Assembly (NCBI RefSeq): GCF_005503555.1
Contig: NZ_SCNG01000001.1
Coordinates: 1,302,001-1,366,000, forward strand
DNA from: Rudaea sp. 3F27F6
Lineage (GTDB): Bacteria > Pseudomonadota > Gammaproteobacteria > Xanthomonadales > Rhodanobacteraceae
Length of the DNA stretch: 64,000 bases
Reading direction: 5' to 3'
Below the pieces are notes generated by a model that saw only the letters and a program-made list of their open reading frames with translations, ran no database searches and was not told the DNA's origin. The position numbers and the translations under genes are program-made. Below are positions 1 through 6,858 of the stretch, piece by piece. Position 1 is the stretch's first letter. Each line of letters begins with the position of its first letter.

Positions 1-313
1 AACGTGGTGAAGCTGCCCTCAAACAAGGCAACACCGAAGTCGAGAGTTGCTCGACGCCAGCGAAGCTTGCCAAAGCTGTAACAGCCGCTGAGTTTGACGA
101 GAGAAATGTTATGGCGTCTGCGATTTGTTGATCAAAGGCGTCGAACTCTGCGTCACTAGCGATGAAACTCGCGCCGGAGTCAGCGTGTGTACGCGCAACG
201 GCTTTGCTCCGCAGTTCGCCTTTGCGCCATGTCCGATTTGGTGCAAGCGCAACGCTCGACAACAAGGCATCGATATCGAGTGCCGTTCCAGAAATTCGTA
301 AGACACAGGACAT
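1..313 (-). CDS. Partial cassette-type hypothetical protein, runs off left edge
   Basis: An open frame begins with ATG at 313 and runs to the window edge without a stop, giving about 104 codons. It opens MSCVLRISGTALDIDALL and has a W-R-K-G motif near residue 34 and an HADSG motif near residue 51. This resembles small hypothetical proteins I have seen in mobile cassettes, but I cannot give a family name. The start lies about 20 bp past the R' core of the attC-like site at 333-423, where the next cassette gene would begin. Near positions 44-50 the pattern expected after GVEQ (LDFGVALFEG) appears in another frame, so the gene may carry a one-base frameshift. The predicted protein is soluble, with no signal peptide or membrane segment. 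Function is unknown. Confidence 0.5.
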   Translation of the reverse strand, partial: MSCVLRISGTALDIDALLSSVALAPNRTWRKGELRSKAVARTHADSGASFIASDAEFDAFDQQIADAITFLSSNSAAVTALASFAGVEQLSTSVLPCLRAASPR

Positions 314-332
314 GAAGTCGTGAAATTCCGAG

Positions 333-423
333 GGCTAACGCCTGAGTTAAGCGGCTGCCACAGCGATGTGCTGCAGCCTAACGCAGACCGACACCGGCAG
401 TCCGCTTGAGCGAATGGTTAAGC
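333..423 (-). repeat. attC-like integron recombination site 1
   Basis: Read on the minus strand, this 91-bp element starts with an R''-like box GCTTAAC (423-417) and ends with an R'-like box GTTAGCC (339-333), close to the GTTRRRY consensus. Inside, the arms CATTCGCTCAAGCGG-A-CTGCC and GGCAG-CCGCTTAACTCAGGC pair, with one unpaired base in the first arm, as in the extrahelical bases of attC sites. The arms strongly resemble those of the aadA-cassette attC. The stop codon of the preceding gene lies in the R'' box, as is usual for cassette genes. Confidence 0.85.
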
Positions 424-900
424 GCCACTGGGATGATAGTTGTCCATGAACTTCCCCACGAAATTTCCTTCCTCGGACCCGTCGGGCTTGGTGATTAACC
501 AGTCAAGCATTTCGTTTTCGGAAACTGTAATGGGATCACCTGGCTTATAGCCATGAATTAGCTGTATTTGACTCGAAATTCTTCCGGTGATCTTTTGATC
601 GACAATTCTGCTGACAGCGATGAAGACTTGCTCTCTCCTCCCGTTTGAGTCGCGTAGCCGAACTGTGACGAAGAAAGATCCGCCTCGCGGAAGACCATCG
701 TAAAAGCGCTGCTTCGCTGCTGGATAAGTGGCCTTTGCTTGCCTAACCGACGGCTCAATCGCTTTGTCGAGAGCGTCCATCTGGGCGGACGTAGCTCGCT
801 GCGGCATATCAACCGGCGCATTTGGAGAGATTTGCTCGCCATGCGCGATACCTGCAATAAATAACACCGCCGCAGTAAAAGTACCGAGATATGTTGACAT
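418..900 (-). CDS. DUF2314-family exported protein in an integron cassette
   Basis: This 160-residue protein has a hydrophobic N-terminus (residues 5-20, ending near AHG) that looks like a Sec signal peptide. The C-terminal half has the DUF2314 pattern: GYKPGDPITVSENEMLDWLI near residues 114-133, then a GNFVGKFM segment. The biochemical function of DUF2314 is not known. The gene fills a standard cassette: ATG is 11 bp after the R' core of the upstream attC-like site, and the TAA stop lies in the R'' box of its own site at 417-423. No promoter is evident between the sites, so expression probably depends on read-through or a promoter inside the array. GC is lower than in the core genes to the right. 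Confidence 0.8.
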   Translation of the reverse strand: MSTYLGTFTAAVLFIAGIAHGEQISPNAPVDMPQRATSAQMDALDKAIEPSVRQAKATYPAAKQRFYDGLPRGGSFFVTVRLRDSNGRREQVFIAVSRIVDQKITGRISSQIQLIHGYKPGDPITVSENEMLDWLITKPDGSEEGNFVGKFMDNYHPSGA

Positions 901-910
901 TCGTTATGGC

Positions 911-1001
911 GCTCAACGCTTGAGCTAAGCGGCTGCCGCCGCGGACGCTGAGATCTTAGCGCAGACCGACATCGGCAGTCCGCTTGAGCGAATAGCTAGG
1001 C
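911..1001 (-). repeat. attC-like integron recombination site 2
   Basis: On the minus strand this site runs from GCCTAGC (1001-995, R''-like) to GTTGAGC (917-911, a perfect GTTRRRY R' box). It is 91 bp, the same as site 1, with near-identical arms (TATTCGCTCAAGCGG-A-CTGCC and GGCAG-CCGCTTAGCTCAAGC) and the same single unpaired base, while the central part differs from site 1. Similar size and arms with divergent centres are typical of attC sites belonging to one host array. Confidence 0.85.
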
Positions 1002-1187
1002 CTCAATGACCTCAGGCAACATGAGCGTGACCAATGAAAGAGAACCTTGGGGGTTCGGAGCCCATTGGACGACCTGATTTCGTGAACCACTGCGCATGAA
1101 GCGATCAACCTCTTGCGAGAGTCTTCGCGAGGCTGCTGCCGAAGAACGGCCATTCGCGACTGACGGCTTCGGGTCGAAAGTTGTCAT
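996..1187 (-). CDS. Small hypothetical cassette ORF
   Basis: This 63-residue ORF begins MTTFDPKPS. An in-frame TGA lies three codons before the ATG, so this is the longest possible form. It ends with a TAG inside the R''-like box of attC-like site 2, as the neighbouring cassette gene does with its own site. That placement is the main reason to believe in it. No family is recognised and no signal peptide or membrane helix is seen. It may be a complete small cassette gene or the 3' remnant of a longer one, and it is the gene nearest the putative transposon end. Confidence 0.4.
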   Translation of the reverse strand: MTTFDPKPSVANGRSSAAASRRLSQEVDRFMRSGSRNQVVQWAPNPQGSLSLVTLMLPEVIEA

Positions 1188-1414
1188 TCGGCGTCAGGTA
1201 CAAACCTTGATCGAGCTATCGGCAGCCTGATCATCTAGGGTCGGCCTACTGATGCATTTCTCGTGACGCACGCACATGTGCGACGATCGCCCATCTGCAG
1301 CGCACGATTGGACCAACTCTTTACTCTGATCATAGATAGCGCCAAACAATACAGACTTTAATATTAGTTACAGACTTTATTCTTCGGGATCAAGCCGCAA
1401 ACTTGGATCGACCG
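1188..1414. other. Region between cassette ORF and glmS
   Basis: This 227-bp stretch has no convincing gene. It contains the transposon-end-like repeats at 1350-1378 and, at 1393-1414, the short native spacer downstream of glmS. No intI gene, no further attC-like site and no clear promoter was seen. Confidence 0.5.
1330..1392 (-). mobile_element. Putative Tn7-family transposon end at attTn7
   Basis: Read on the minus strand from 1392, the sequence is TGATCCCGAAG followed by AATAAAGTCTGTAACT, then a second TAAAGTCTGTA 19 bp on. The Tn7 end has TG, nine bases, then AATAAAGTCT with the same spacing, and Tn7 ends carry tandem TnsB sites of this sequence about 20 bp apart. The two TACAGACTTT copies are at 1350-1359 and 1369-1378. 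The terminal base lies 22 bp beyond the glmS stop, matching Tn7's preferred target. The third base is A rather than the T of a canonical TGT terminus, so the end may be diverged or degenerate. No tns gene and no second end are in the window. Confidence 0.6.
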
Positions 1415-1450
1415 TTACTCGACGGTAACCGATTTCGCCAAGTTACGCGG
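1393..1450 (-). other. attTn7 target site
   Basis: The 3' end of glmS reads CCGCGTAACTTGGCGAAATC and then GGTTACCGTCGAGTAA, nearly identical to the TnsD-binding attTn7 sequence at the end of E. coli glmS. The normal insertion point about 25 bp past the stop coincides with the transposon-like end at 1392. Confidence 0.75.
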
Positions 1451-3265
1451 CTGGTCTACGTCGGTGCCGCGCAGAACGGCGACGTGGTAGGCGAGCAATT
1501 GCAGCGGCACGGTGAACACCGCCGGCGCGATGAAATTGCCGCCGGAGTCGAGCTTGATCACGGCGCCGTGACCGTCCTTTGTCGAGACATAGGTTTCGCC
1601 GATCTCGGCACGCTCGTCGGCGAAGACGAATAGCTCGCCGCCGCGCGCGCGGACTTCGGCGAGATTCGATTTGAGTTTCTCGAGCAGATGATCGTTCGGC
1701 GCGACGGCGACGACGGGCATCTGCGTGTCGACCAGGGCGAGCGGGCCGTGCTTGAGTTCGCCGGCCGCGTAGCCTTCGGCGTGGATGTAGGAAATTTCTT
1801 TGAGCTTGAGCGCGCCTTCGAGCGCAACCGGCCAATGCGTGCCGCGGCCGAGGAACAAGGTGTGCTGCTTCGGCACGAAGCGTTCGGCGAGCGCACGCAC
1901 TTGGTCTTCGGTCTTGAGCGCTTCGGCGACCCGGCGCGGCAGGCTCTCGAGTTCCGTCACGAGTTCGCGCAAGCGCTCGGCGGGCAGGCCGTTGATGCGC
2001 GCGAGTTCGAGCATAAGCAGCGCCAGCGCCGCAAGCTGGGTCGTGTTGGCCTTGGTCGAAGCGACGCCGACTTCGGGACCAGCTCGCGTCATCAACACGA
2101 GGTCCGACTCGCGCACGAGGCTCGACTCGGGCACGTTGCAGACGACGAAGGTGCCCAGATAGCCGCGCTTCTTCGCCTCGCGCAGCGCGGCCAGCGTGTC
2201 GGCGGTTTCACCCGACTGCGAGATGGTCACGAACAGGCTGTCCTCCGGCACGACGAAATCGCGGTAGCGAAATTCGCTGGCGATCTCGACGTTGCACGGG
2301 ATGCCAGCAAGCGCCTCGCACCAGTAGCGCGCGACGAGGCCGCCGTGATAGCTGGTGCCGCAGGCGACGATCTGCACATGACGCACGCGCTGCAGCAGCG
2401 CGTCGGCATCGACGCCGAAGATGTTCGGCAGGATGCGATCGTTGGCGATGCGGCCTTCGAGCGTGTCGGCGATCGCCTGCGGCTGCTCGTGGATTTCCTT
2501 GAGCATGTAGTGCGCGTAGTCGCCGCGCTCGACCGCGTCGGCGGACAAGGAAGATTCATGCAGCTTGCGCTGCACGACATGGCCGTCGGCGTCGAATACG
2601 GTTACCGCGTCGCGGCGCACGTCGGCGACATCGCCTTCTTCGAGGAAGACGAACTTGCGCGTCACCGGCAGCAGCGCCTGCACGTCGGAGGCGACGAAAT
2701 TTTCGCCGTCGCCGAAGCCGATCACGAGCGGGCTGGCGATGCGCGCGACGACGATGCGGTCCGGCTGCTGCGCGTCGAACACGAGAATCGCATAAGCGCC
2801 GGTAAGCCGCTTGACCGCGAGCTTGACCGCGTCGGTGAGATCGTGGCCCTGTTTGACGAAGTCGTGGATCAGATGAGTGATGACTTCGGTGTCGGTCTCG
2901 GAAGTGAAAGCGTAGCCTTTGCCGAGCAGCGCTTCACGAATCTCGAGATAGTTCTCGATGATGCCGTTGTGAATCAGCGCGATGCGGTTCTGCGAAACGT
3001 GCGGGTGTGCATTCGCCTCAGTGACGCCGCCGTGCGTGGCCCAGCGCGAATGGGCGATGCCGAGCACGCCGGCGCGCGGCGCCGCGGCGACTTTGTCGGC
3101 AAGCCGGGCAACCTTGCCGACCGTGCGCCACAAGGCAAGGCTCCCATCGGGCTGGGCGAGCGCGATGCCGGTGGAATCGTAGCCGCGGTATTCGAGCCGG
3201 CGCAGGCCTTCGATCAGGATGGAGGTGACATCGCGCTGCGCGATCGCGCCGACAATTCCACACAT
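1415..3265 (-). CDS. glmS: Glutamine-fructose-6-phosphate aminotransferase (isomerizing)
   Basis: GlmS makes glucosamine-6-phosphate from fructose-6-phosphate and glutamine, the entry step to UDP-GlcNAc for peptidoglycan and LPS. The 616-residue protein has the usual length. It begins MCGIVG, with Cys2 as the N-terminal glutaminase nucleophile after Met removal. The class II amidotransferase domain covers about residues 2-240, followed by two SIS sugar-isomerase domains with the conserved SQSGETADTLAAL stretch. The C-terminus ends DQPRNLAKSVTVE, and its DNA is the TnsD-recognised attTn7 sequence. An AGGAA lies upstream of the start. glmU precedes it 67 bp away on the same strand, as in the enterobacterial glmUS operon. 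No glmS ribozyme is evident. Confidence 0.97.
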   Translation of the reverse strand: MCGIVGAIAQRDVTSILIEGLRRLEYRGYDSTGIALAQPDGSLALWRTVGKVARLADKVAAAPRAGVLGIAHSRWATHGGVTEANAHPHVSQNRIALIHNGIIENYLEIREALLGKGYAFTSETDTEVITHLIHDFVKQGHDLTDAVKLAVKRLTGAYAILVFDAQQPDRIVVARIASPLVIGFGDGENFVASDVQALLPVTRKFVFLEEGDVADVRRDAVTVFDADGHVVQRKLHESSLSADAVERGDYAHYMLKEIHEQPQAIADTLEGRIANDRILPNIFGVDADALLQRVRHVQIVACGTSYHGGLVARYWCEALAGIPCNVEIASEFRYRDFVVPEDSLFVTISQSGETADTLAALREAKKRGYLGTFVVCNVPESSLVRESDLVLMTRAGPEVGVASTKANTTQLAALALLMLELARINGLPAERLRELVTELESLPRRVAEALKTEDQVRALAERFVPKQHTLFLGRGTHWPVALEGALKLKEISYIHAEGYAAGELKHGPLALVDTQMPVVAVAPNDHLLEKLKSNLAEVRARGGELFVFADERAEIGETYVSTKDGHGAVIKLDSGGNFIAPAVFTVPLQLLAYHVAVLRGTDVDQPRNLAKSVTVE

Positions 3266-3332
3266 GGTACGTTCCTCGAATCAATAGCCGCGCATTTTAT
3301 GATGTTCCGGACCCGCAATGCTGCGGGCGCGG

Positions 3333-4706
3333 CTACTTCGGGGCTTTTTGCGGGCGCTTCCAGCCGCGGACGGTCGTCTGCCGCGCGCGTGCGACGGTCA
3401 GTTCCCCGGGCGGCGCATTGGTGCCGATGGTCGAGCCGGCGCCGATGGTGGCGTCCTTGCCGATCGTTACGGGCGCGACCAGGGCGCTGTTCGAGCCGAT
3501 AAAAGCGCCGTCCTCAATGACGGTACGATGTTTGTTCGCGCCGTCGTAGTTGCAGGTGATCGTGCCGGCGCCGATGTTGACTGCCGCACCGATGGTCGCA
3601 TCGCCGATATAGCTCAGGTGATTCGCCTTCGAATCGTTGCCGATTATCGCGTTCTTCACCTCGACGAAGTTGCCAACGTGCGCGCCGGCATGGATTTCCG
3701 CACCGGCACGCAGGCGCGCGTACGGGCCGATGACGCAGGCGCCGTGAGTGACGACGCCGTCGAGATCGCTGTGCGCCTGCACGACGGTGCCGGCGGCGAG
3801 CGTGGAATTGCGGATGCGGCAGAACGCGCCGATGCGCACCTCGTCGCCGAGCGCGACGGTGCCTTCGAGCACCACGTCGACATCGATCTCGACGTCGCGC
3901 CCCGCGCTGACGCTGCCGCGCAGGTCGAAGCGCGCGGGATCGGACAGGCGCACGCCCTGCGCGCAGAGGTTGCGCGCGGCGCGCAGCTGGTAGCGGCGTT
4001 CGAGCTGGGCGAGCTGCCACGCGTCGTTCGCGCCGGCAATCGCATTCGGATCGGTCGACAGCACGGCGAGCGCCGGCTCGCCATCGGCCGCGGCGAGCGC
4101 GAACACGTCGGTCAGATAAAACTCGCCTTGGACGTTGTGGTTGTCGAGCCGCGCGAGCCAGCCGCGCAGGCGCTGGGCGTCGGCCGCGATCACGCCGGTG
4201 TTGATCGTGCGCACCGCGCGCTGCGCGGGCGTCGCGTCCTTTTCCTCGACGATGCCGGTGACGCGCTGCGCGGCGTCGAGCAGGACGCGGCCGTAGCCTT
4301 GCGGATCGGGCAGGTCCGCGGCGAGCACGGCGAGCGGCGCCGACGCCTCGACGAGCGGCTGCAGGGTGACGGTACGGATCAGCGGCACGTCGCCGTAAAG
4401 CACGAGCACGCGCGCGGCATCGGGAATGCCGGGGATCGCGAGCTGCATGGCGTGGCCGGTGCCTTTCTGCTCGGCCTGATGCACCCAAGCGAGATCGGTC
4501 TGGTTGGCGAACGCGGCCTGCACCTGCTCGCCGCGATGGCCGTAAACGACGTGGATTTTCGCCGGGTGCAGCGCGCGTGCGGTGTCGAGCACGTGGGCGA
4601 GCATCGGCCTGCCGGCGAGCGGCAGCAACACCTTGGCGTGCGCCGATTTCATGCGTTTGCCCTCGCCCGCGGCGAGGATGACGATATGTAGGGGAATCAT
4701 ATTCAT
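3333..4706 (-). CDS. glmU: Bifunctional UDP-GlcNAc pyrophosphorylase / GlcN-1-P acetyltransferase
   Basis: GlmU acetylates glucosamine-1-phosphate and then uridylylates it to UDP-GlcNAc. The 457-residue product has the expected length. The N-terminal nucleotidyltransferase domain carries the [11 protein letters not shown] motif near residues 11-21, with Ala-Lys where most homologues have Pro-Lys. The C-terminal half is a left-handed beta-helix of hexapeptide repeats containing [16 protein letters not shown] and [13 protein letters not shown], the acetyl-CoA and substrate site. The frame offers Met at residues 1 and 3; [12 protein letters not shown] may be the true start, six bases downstream. 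It lies upstream of glmS on the same strand and is probably cotranscribed with it. Confidence 0.96.
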   Translation of the reverse strand: MNMIPLHIVILAAGEGKRMKSAHAKVLLPLAGRPMLAHVLDTARALHPAKIHVVYGHRGEQVQAAFANQTDLAWVHQAEQKGTGHAMQLAIPGIPDAARVLVLYGDVPLIRTVTLQPLVEASAPLAVLAADLPDPQGYGRVLLDAAQRVTGIVEEKDATPAQRAVRTINTGVIAADAQRLRGWLARLDNHNVQGEFYLTDVFALAAADGEPALAVLSTDPNAIAGANDAWQLAQLERRYQLRAARNLCAQGVRLSDPARFDLRGSVSAGRDVEIDVDVVLEGTVALGDEVRIGAFCRIRNSTLAAGTVVQAHSDLDGVVTHGACVIGPYARLRAGAEIHAGAHVGNFVEVKNAIIGNDSKANHLSYIGDATIGAAVNIGAGTITCNYDGANKHRTVIEDGAFIGSNSALVAPVTIGKDATIGAGSTIGTNAPPGELTVARARQTTVRGWKRPQKAPK

Positions 4707-4765
4707 GCGTTCAGCCTAGCAGAAGACGCCGGGCGAGTTCGGGCGCCGCCGAGGCCGGATTCGGG

Positions 4766-5485
4766 CTAACCGTTTACGCCGAACAGATGCCCGATCGCCG
4801 CGGTCGCGAGCATCGCCAGCGAGCTCCAAACGAGGACGCGCAGCGCACCCGGCAGCATCCGCGCACCGCCCGTTCGCGCGGCGATCGCGCCGAGCACGGC
4901 GAGCGAGGTCAGCGAGGCAATCGCCACGGTCAGCGCGAGCTGGCCCGGCGCGGCGAGCAGCACGGCGAGCAACGGCAGCGCCGCGCCGAGCGAGAAGCAC
5001 AACGCCGAGGTCAATGCCGCCTGTAGCGGACGCGGGCGCTGTTCTTCGGTCAGACCAAGTTCGTCGCGCAGATGCGCACCGAGCGCGTCGTGCGCGGTGA
5101 GCTGGTCGGCGACCTGTTCGGCCAGCGACCTTTCCAGGCCGCGACCGACGTAGATGCCAACCAGTTCCTCGCGTTCGCCGTGTGCATCGGTAGCGAGCTC
5201 GTGCTTCTCCAGATCGCGCTCGGCATTTTCCGCGTCGGTCTGCGAAGACACCGACACGTACTCTCCGGCCGCCATCGACAGGGCACCGGCGACGAGCCCG
5301 GCGACGCCGGCAATCACGACGTTGCTGCGTGCGGCTTCGGCGCTGGCGACGCCAATGACCAGACCCGCCGTCGACAAGATACCGTCGTTGGCGCCGAGCA
5401 CGGCCGCACGCAGCCAGCCGACGCGCTCGCCGACGTGGCGTTCGTGATGACGGCGGGCAACGCTATTCAGATGTTTCGGTCGCAT
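4766..5485 (-). CDS. VIT/CCC1-family transporter (iron/manganese type)
   Basis: The 239-residue membrane protein matches VIT1/CCC1 transporters, which move Fe2+ or Mn2+. It starts with a His-rich soluble segment (RRHHERHVGERVGWLRAAVLGANDGIL), with the characteristic LGANDGILSTAGLVIGVA at the first helix. AAGEYVSVSSQTDAE follows the second helix, then a charged cytoplasmic stretch of about 70 residues, then three C-terminal helices. It lies 59 bp from glmU on the same strand. Its first codons and upstream DNA are duplicated next door (5455-5884), so its promoter region is unusual. The metal specificity cannot be told from sequence. Confidence 0.88.
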   Translation of the reverse strand: MRPKHLNSVARRHHERHVGERVGWLRAAVLGANDGILSTAGLVIGVASAEAARSNVVIAGVAGLVAGALSMAAGEYVSVSSQTDAENAERDLEKHELATDAHGEREELVGIYVGRGLERSLAEQVADQLTAHDALGAHLRDELGLTEEQRPRPLQAALTSALCFSLGAALPLLAVLLAAPGQLALTVAIASLTSLAVLGAIAARTGGARMLPGALRVLVWSSLAMLATAAIGHLFGVNG

Positions 5486-5884
5486 CTATGGTGTGGATTT
5501 AAAGAAAGAAGAAATTCAGCCACGGATTACACGGATAACCACGGATCAGAAAGAGCGGTTGCAAATTTTGCGCAACCCCCACGAGACGGAATTTAGTTTG
5601 TTTCATCCGTGTTTATCCGCGTAATCCGTGGCAAAAAGCTCTCGATCGATAACGAGCGAACTTACCAACGGCGGACAAGGCTATCCGGATGTTTCGGTCG
5701 CATCTATGGTGTGGATTCAATGAAAAAGAAATTTGGCCACGGATTACACGGATAAACACGGATCAGAGAGAGAGAGCGGTAGCAAATTTGCACAACTCCT
5801 ACGAGACGGAATTTAGTTTGTTTCATCCGTATTTATCCGTGTAATCCGTGGCAAAAAGCTCTCGATCAATAACCAGCGAACTTA
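5455..5884. repeat. 218-bp tandem duplication containing CCACGGAT-type palindromes
   Basis: Two diverged copies run from about 5455 to 5672 and from about 5673 to 5884. The shared ATGTTTCGGTCGCATCTATGG begins at 5471 and again at 5689, so the period is 218 bp. Each copy begins with the first codons of the VIT-type gene. Each also contains a long imperfect inverted repeat: CCACGGATTACACGGATAA on one side and TTATCCGCGTAATCCGTGG (or a variant) on the other. Such elements recur as intergenic repeats in many bacteria. The second copy ends at the stop of the AMP nucleosidase gene. There is no coding sequence in the interval apart from the duplicated VIT fragment. Confidence 0.85.
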
Positions 5885-6700
5885 CAACTCGTGTTGCCCG
5901 CCGAGATCGTCGTGGTACTCCTCGTCCGCTTCGAAGCGCAGGTGTTTGACGCTGCGGCCGTGGCGGCGCACGAGTTTGAGCGCCTCGATGCCGACCTTGA
6001 TGTGTTTCTCGACGTAGTTCGCCGTGATCGACTTGTCGCTCGCCTCGGTCTTCACGCCTTCAGGGATCATCGGTTGATCGGAGACGAGCAACAGCGCGCC
6101 GGTCGGGATGTGGTTCGCGAAGCCGGCGGCGAAGATCGTTGCGGTTTCCATATCGACCGCCATGCTGCGCGTGCGCCGCAGCAGATTCTTGAACTCCTCG
6201 TCGTGCTCCCAGACGCGGCGGTTGGTCGTGTAGACGGTGCCGGTCCAGTAGTCGTGGCCGAGGTCGCGGATCATCGTCGATACGGCACGCTGCAGTTGGA
6301 ACGCGGGCAGCGCCGGCACGATCGGCGGCAGGTAGTCGTTCGACGTGCCTTCGCCGCGGATCGCCGCGATCGGCAGGATCAGATCGCCGAGTTGGTTCTT
6401 GCGCTTCAGGCCCCCGCACTTGCCGAGGAACAGCGCGGCCTTAGGCGCGATCGCGCTGAGCAGGTCCATCATCGTGGCCGCGTTCGGCGAGCCCATGCCG
6501 AAATTGATCAAGGTGATGCCGTCGGCCGTGGCGTTCGGCATCGGCCGGTCGGCGCCCTGGACGGGCACGTCGTGCCACTTGGCGAACAGCTCGACGTAGT
6601 TGCCGAAATTGGTCAGCAGGATGTGCTCGCCGAAGTCCCTGAGCGCCGTGCCGGTGTAGCGCGGCAGCCAGTTTTCCACGATCTCTTTCTTGTCTTTCAT
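5882..6700 (-). CDS. amn: AMP nucleosidase, short form
   Basis: AMP nucleosidase hydrolyses AMP to adenine and ribose-5-phosphate and balances the purine pool. The 272-residue product corresponds to the catalytic phosphorylase-like domain; the E. coli type is about 480 residues with an extra N-terminal domain, while short forms are widespread. Conserved stretches include NFGMGSPNAATMMDLL, FLGKCGGL, TTNRRVWEHDEEF and the substrate-binding SMAVDMETATIFAAGF with its catalytic-type DMET. The start at 6700 (MKDKKEIV) is preferred over one 31 codons upstream because it is close to a GCGGAA sequence and the longer N-terminus does not look conserved. It is divergent from the glycosyltransferase gene. 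Confidence 0.9.
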   Translation of the reverse strand: MKDKKEIVENWLPRYTGTALRDFGEHILLTNFGNYVELFAKWHDVPVQGADRPMPNATADGITLINFGMGSPNAATMMDLLSAIAPKAALFLGKCGGLKRKNQLGDLILPIAAIRGEGTSNDYLPPIVPALPAFQLQRAVSTMIRDLGHDYWTGTVYTTNRRVWEHDEEFKNLLRRTRSMAVDMETATIFAAGFANHIPTGALLLVSDQPMIPEGVKTEASDKSITANYVEKHIKVGIEALKLVRRHGRSVKHLRFEADEEYHDDLGGQHEL

Positions 6701-6858
6701 ATCGGTGTTCCGCTTGGGGTTGCCGATGACGACACATCGGCGGGATGGCAGGTCATGGGTATCGCCGACCAGTGTAGTGAATGCCCGCGGCAATGTGCAG
6801 TGTGGCGAACGGGCGCGGCGGGCAGTATCTTTCGCGTTCGCTCACTGCCGGTTGGAAC

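Noticed and set aside
109-306. 65-residue frame on the minus strand
   Set aside because: It is a shadow of the longer frame starting at 313, which runs to the window edge and fits the cassette layout better.
1-1414. Integron integrase gene
   Set aside because: No frame of the required length (about 320 residues) or tyrosine-recombinase motif is present here.
1120-3265. glmS ribozyme upstream of glmS
   Set aside because: The region before the start is only 67 bp to glmU and shows none of the ribozyme's conserved parts.
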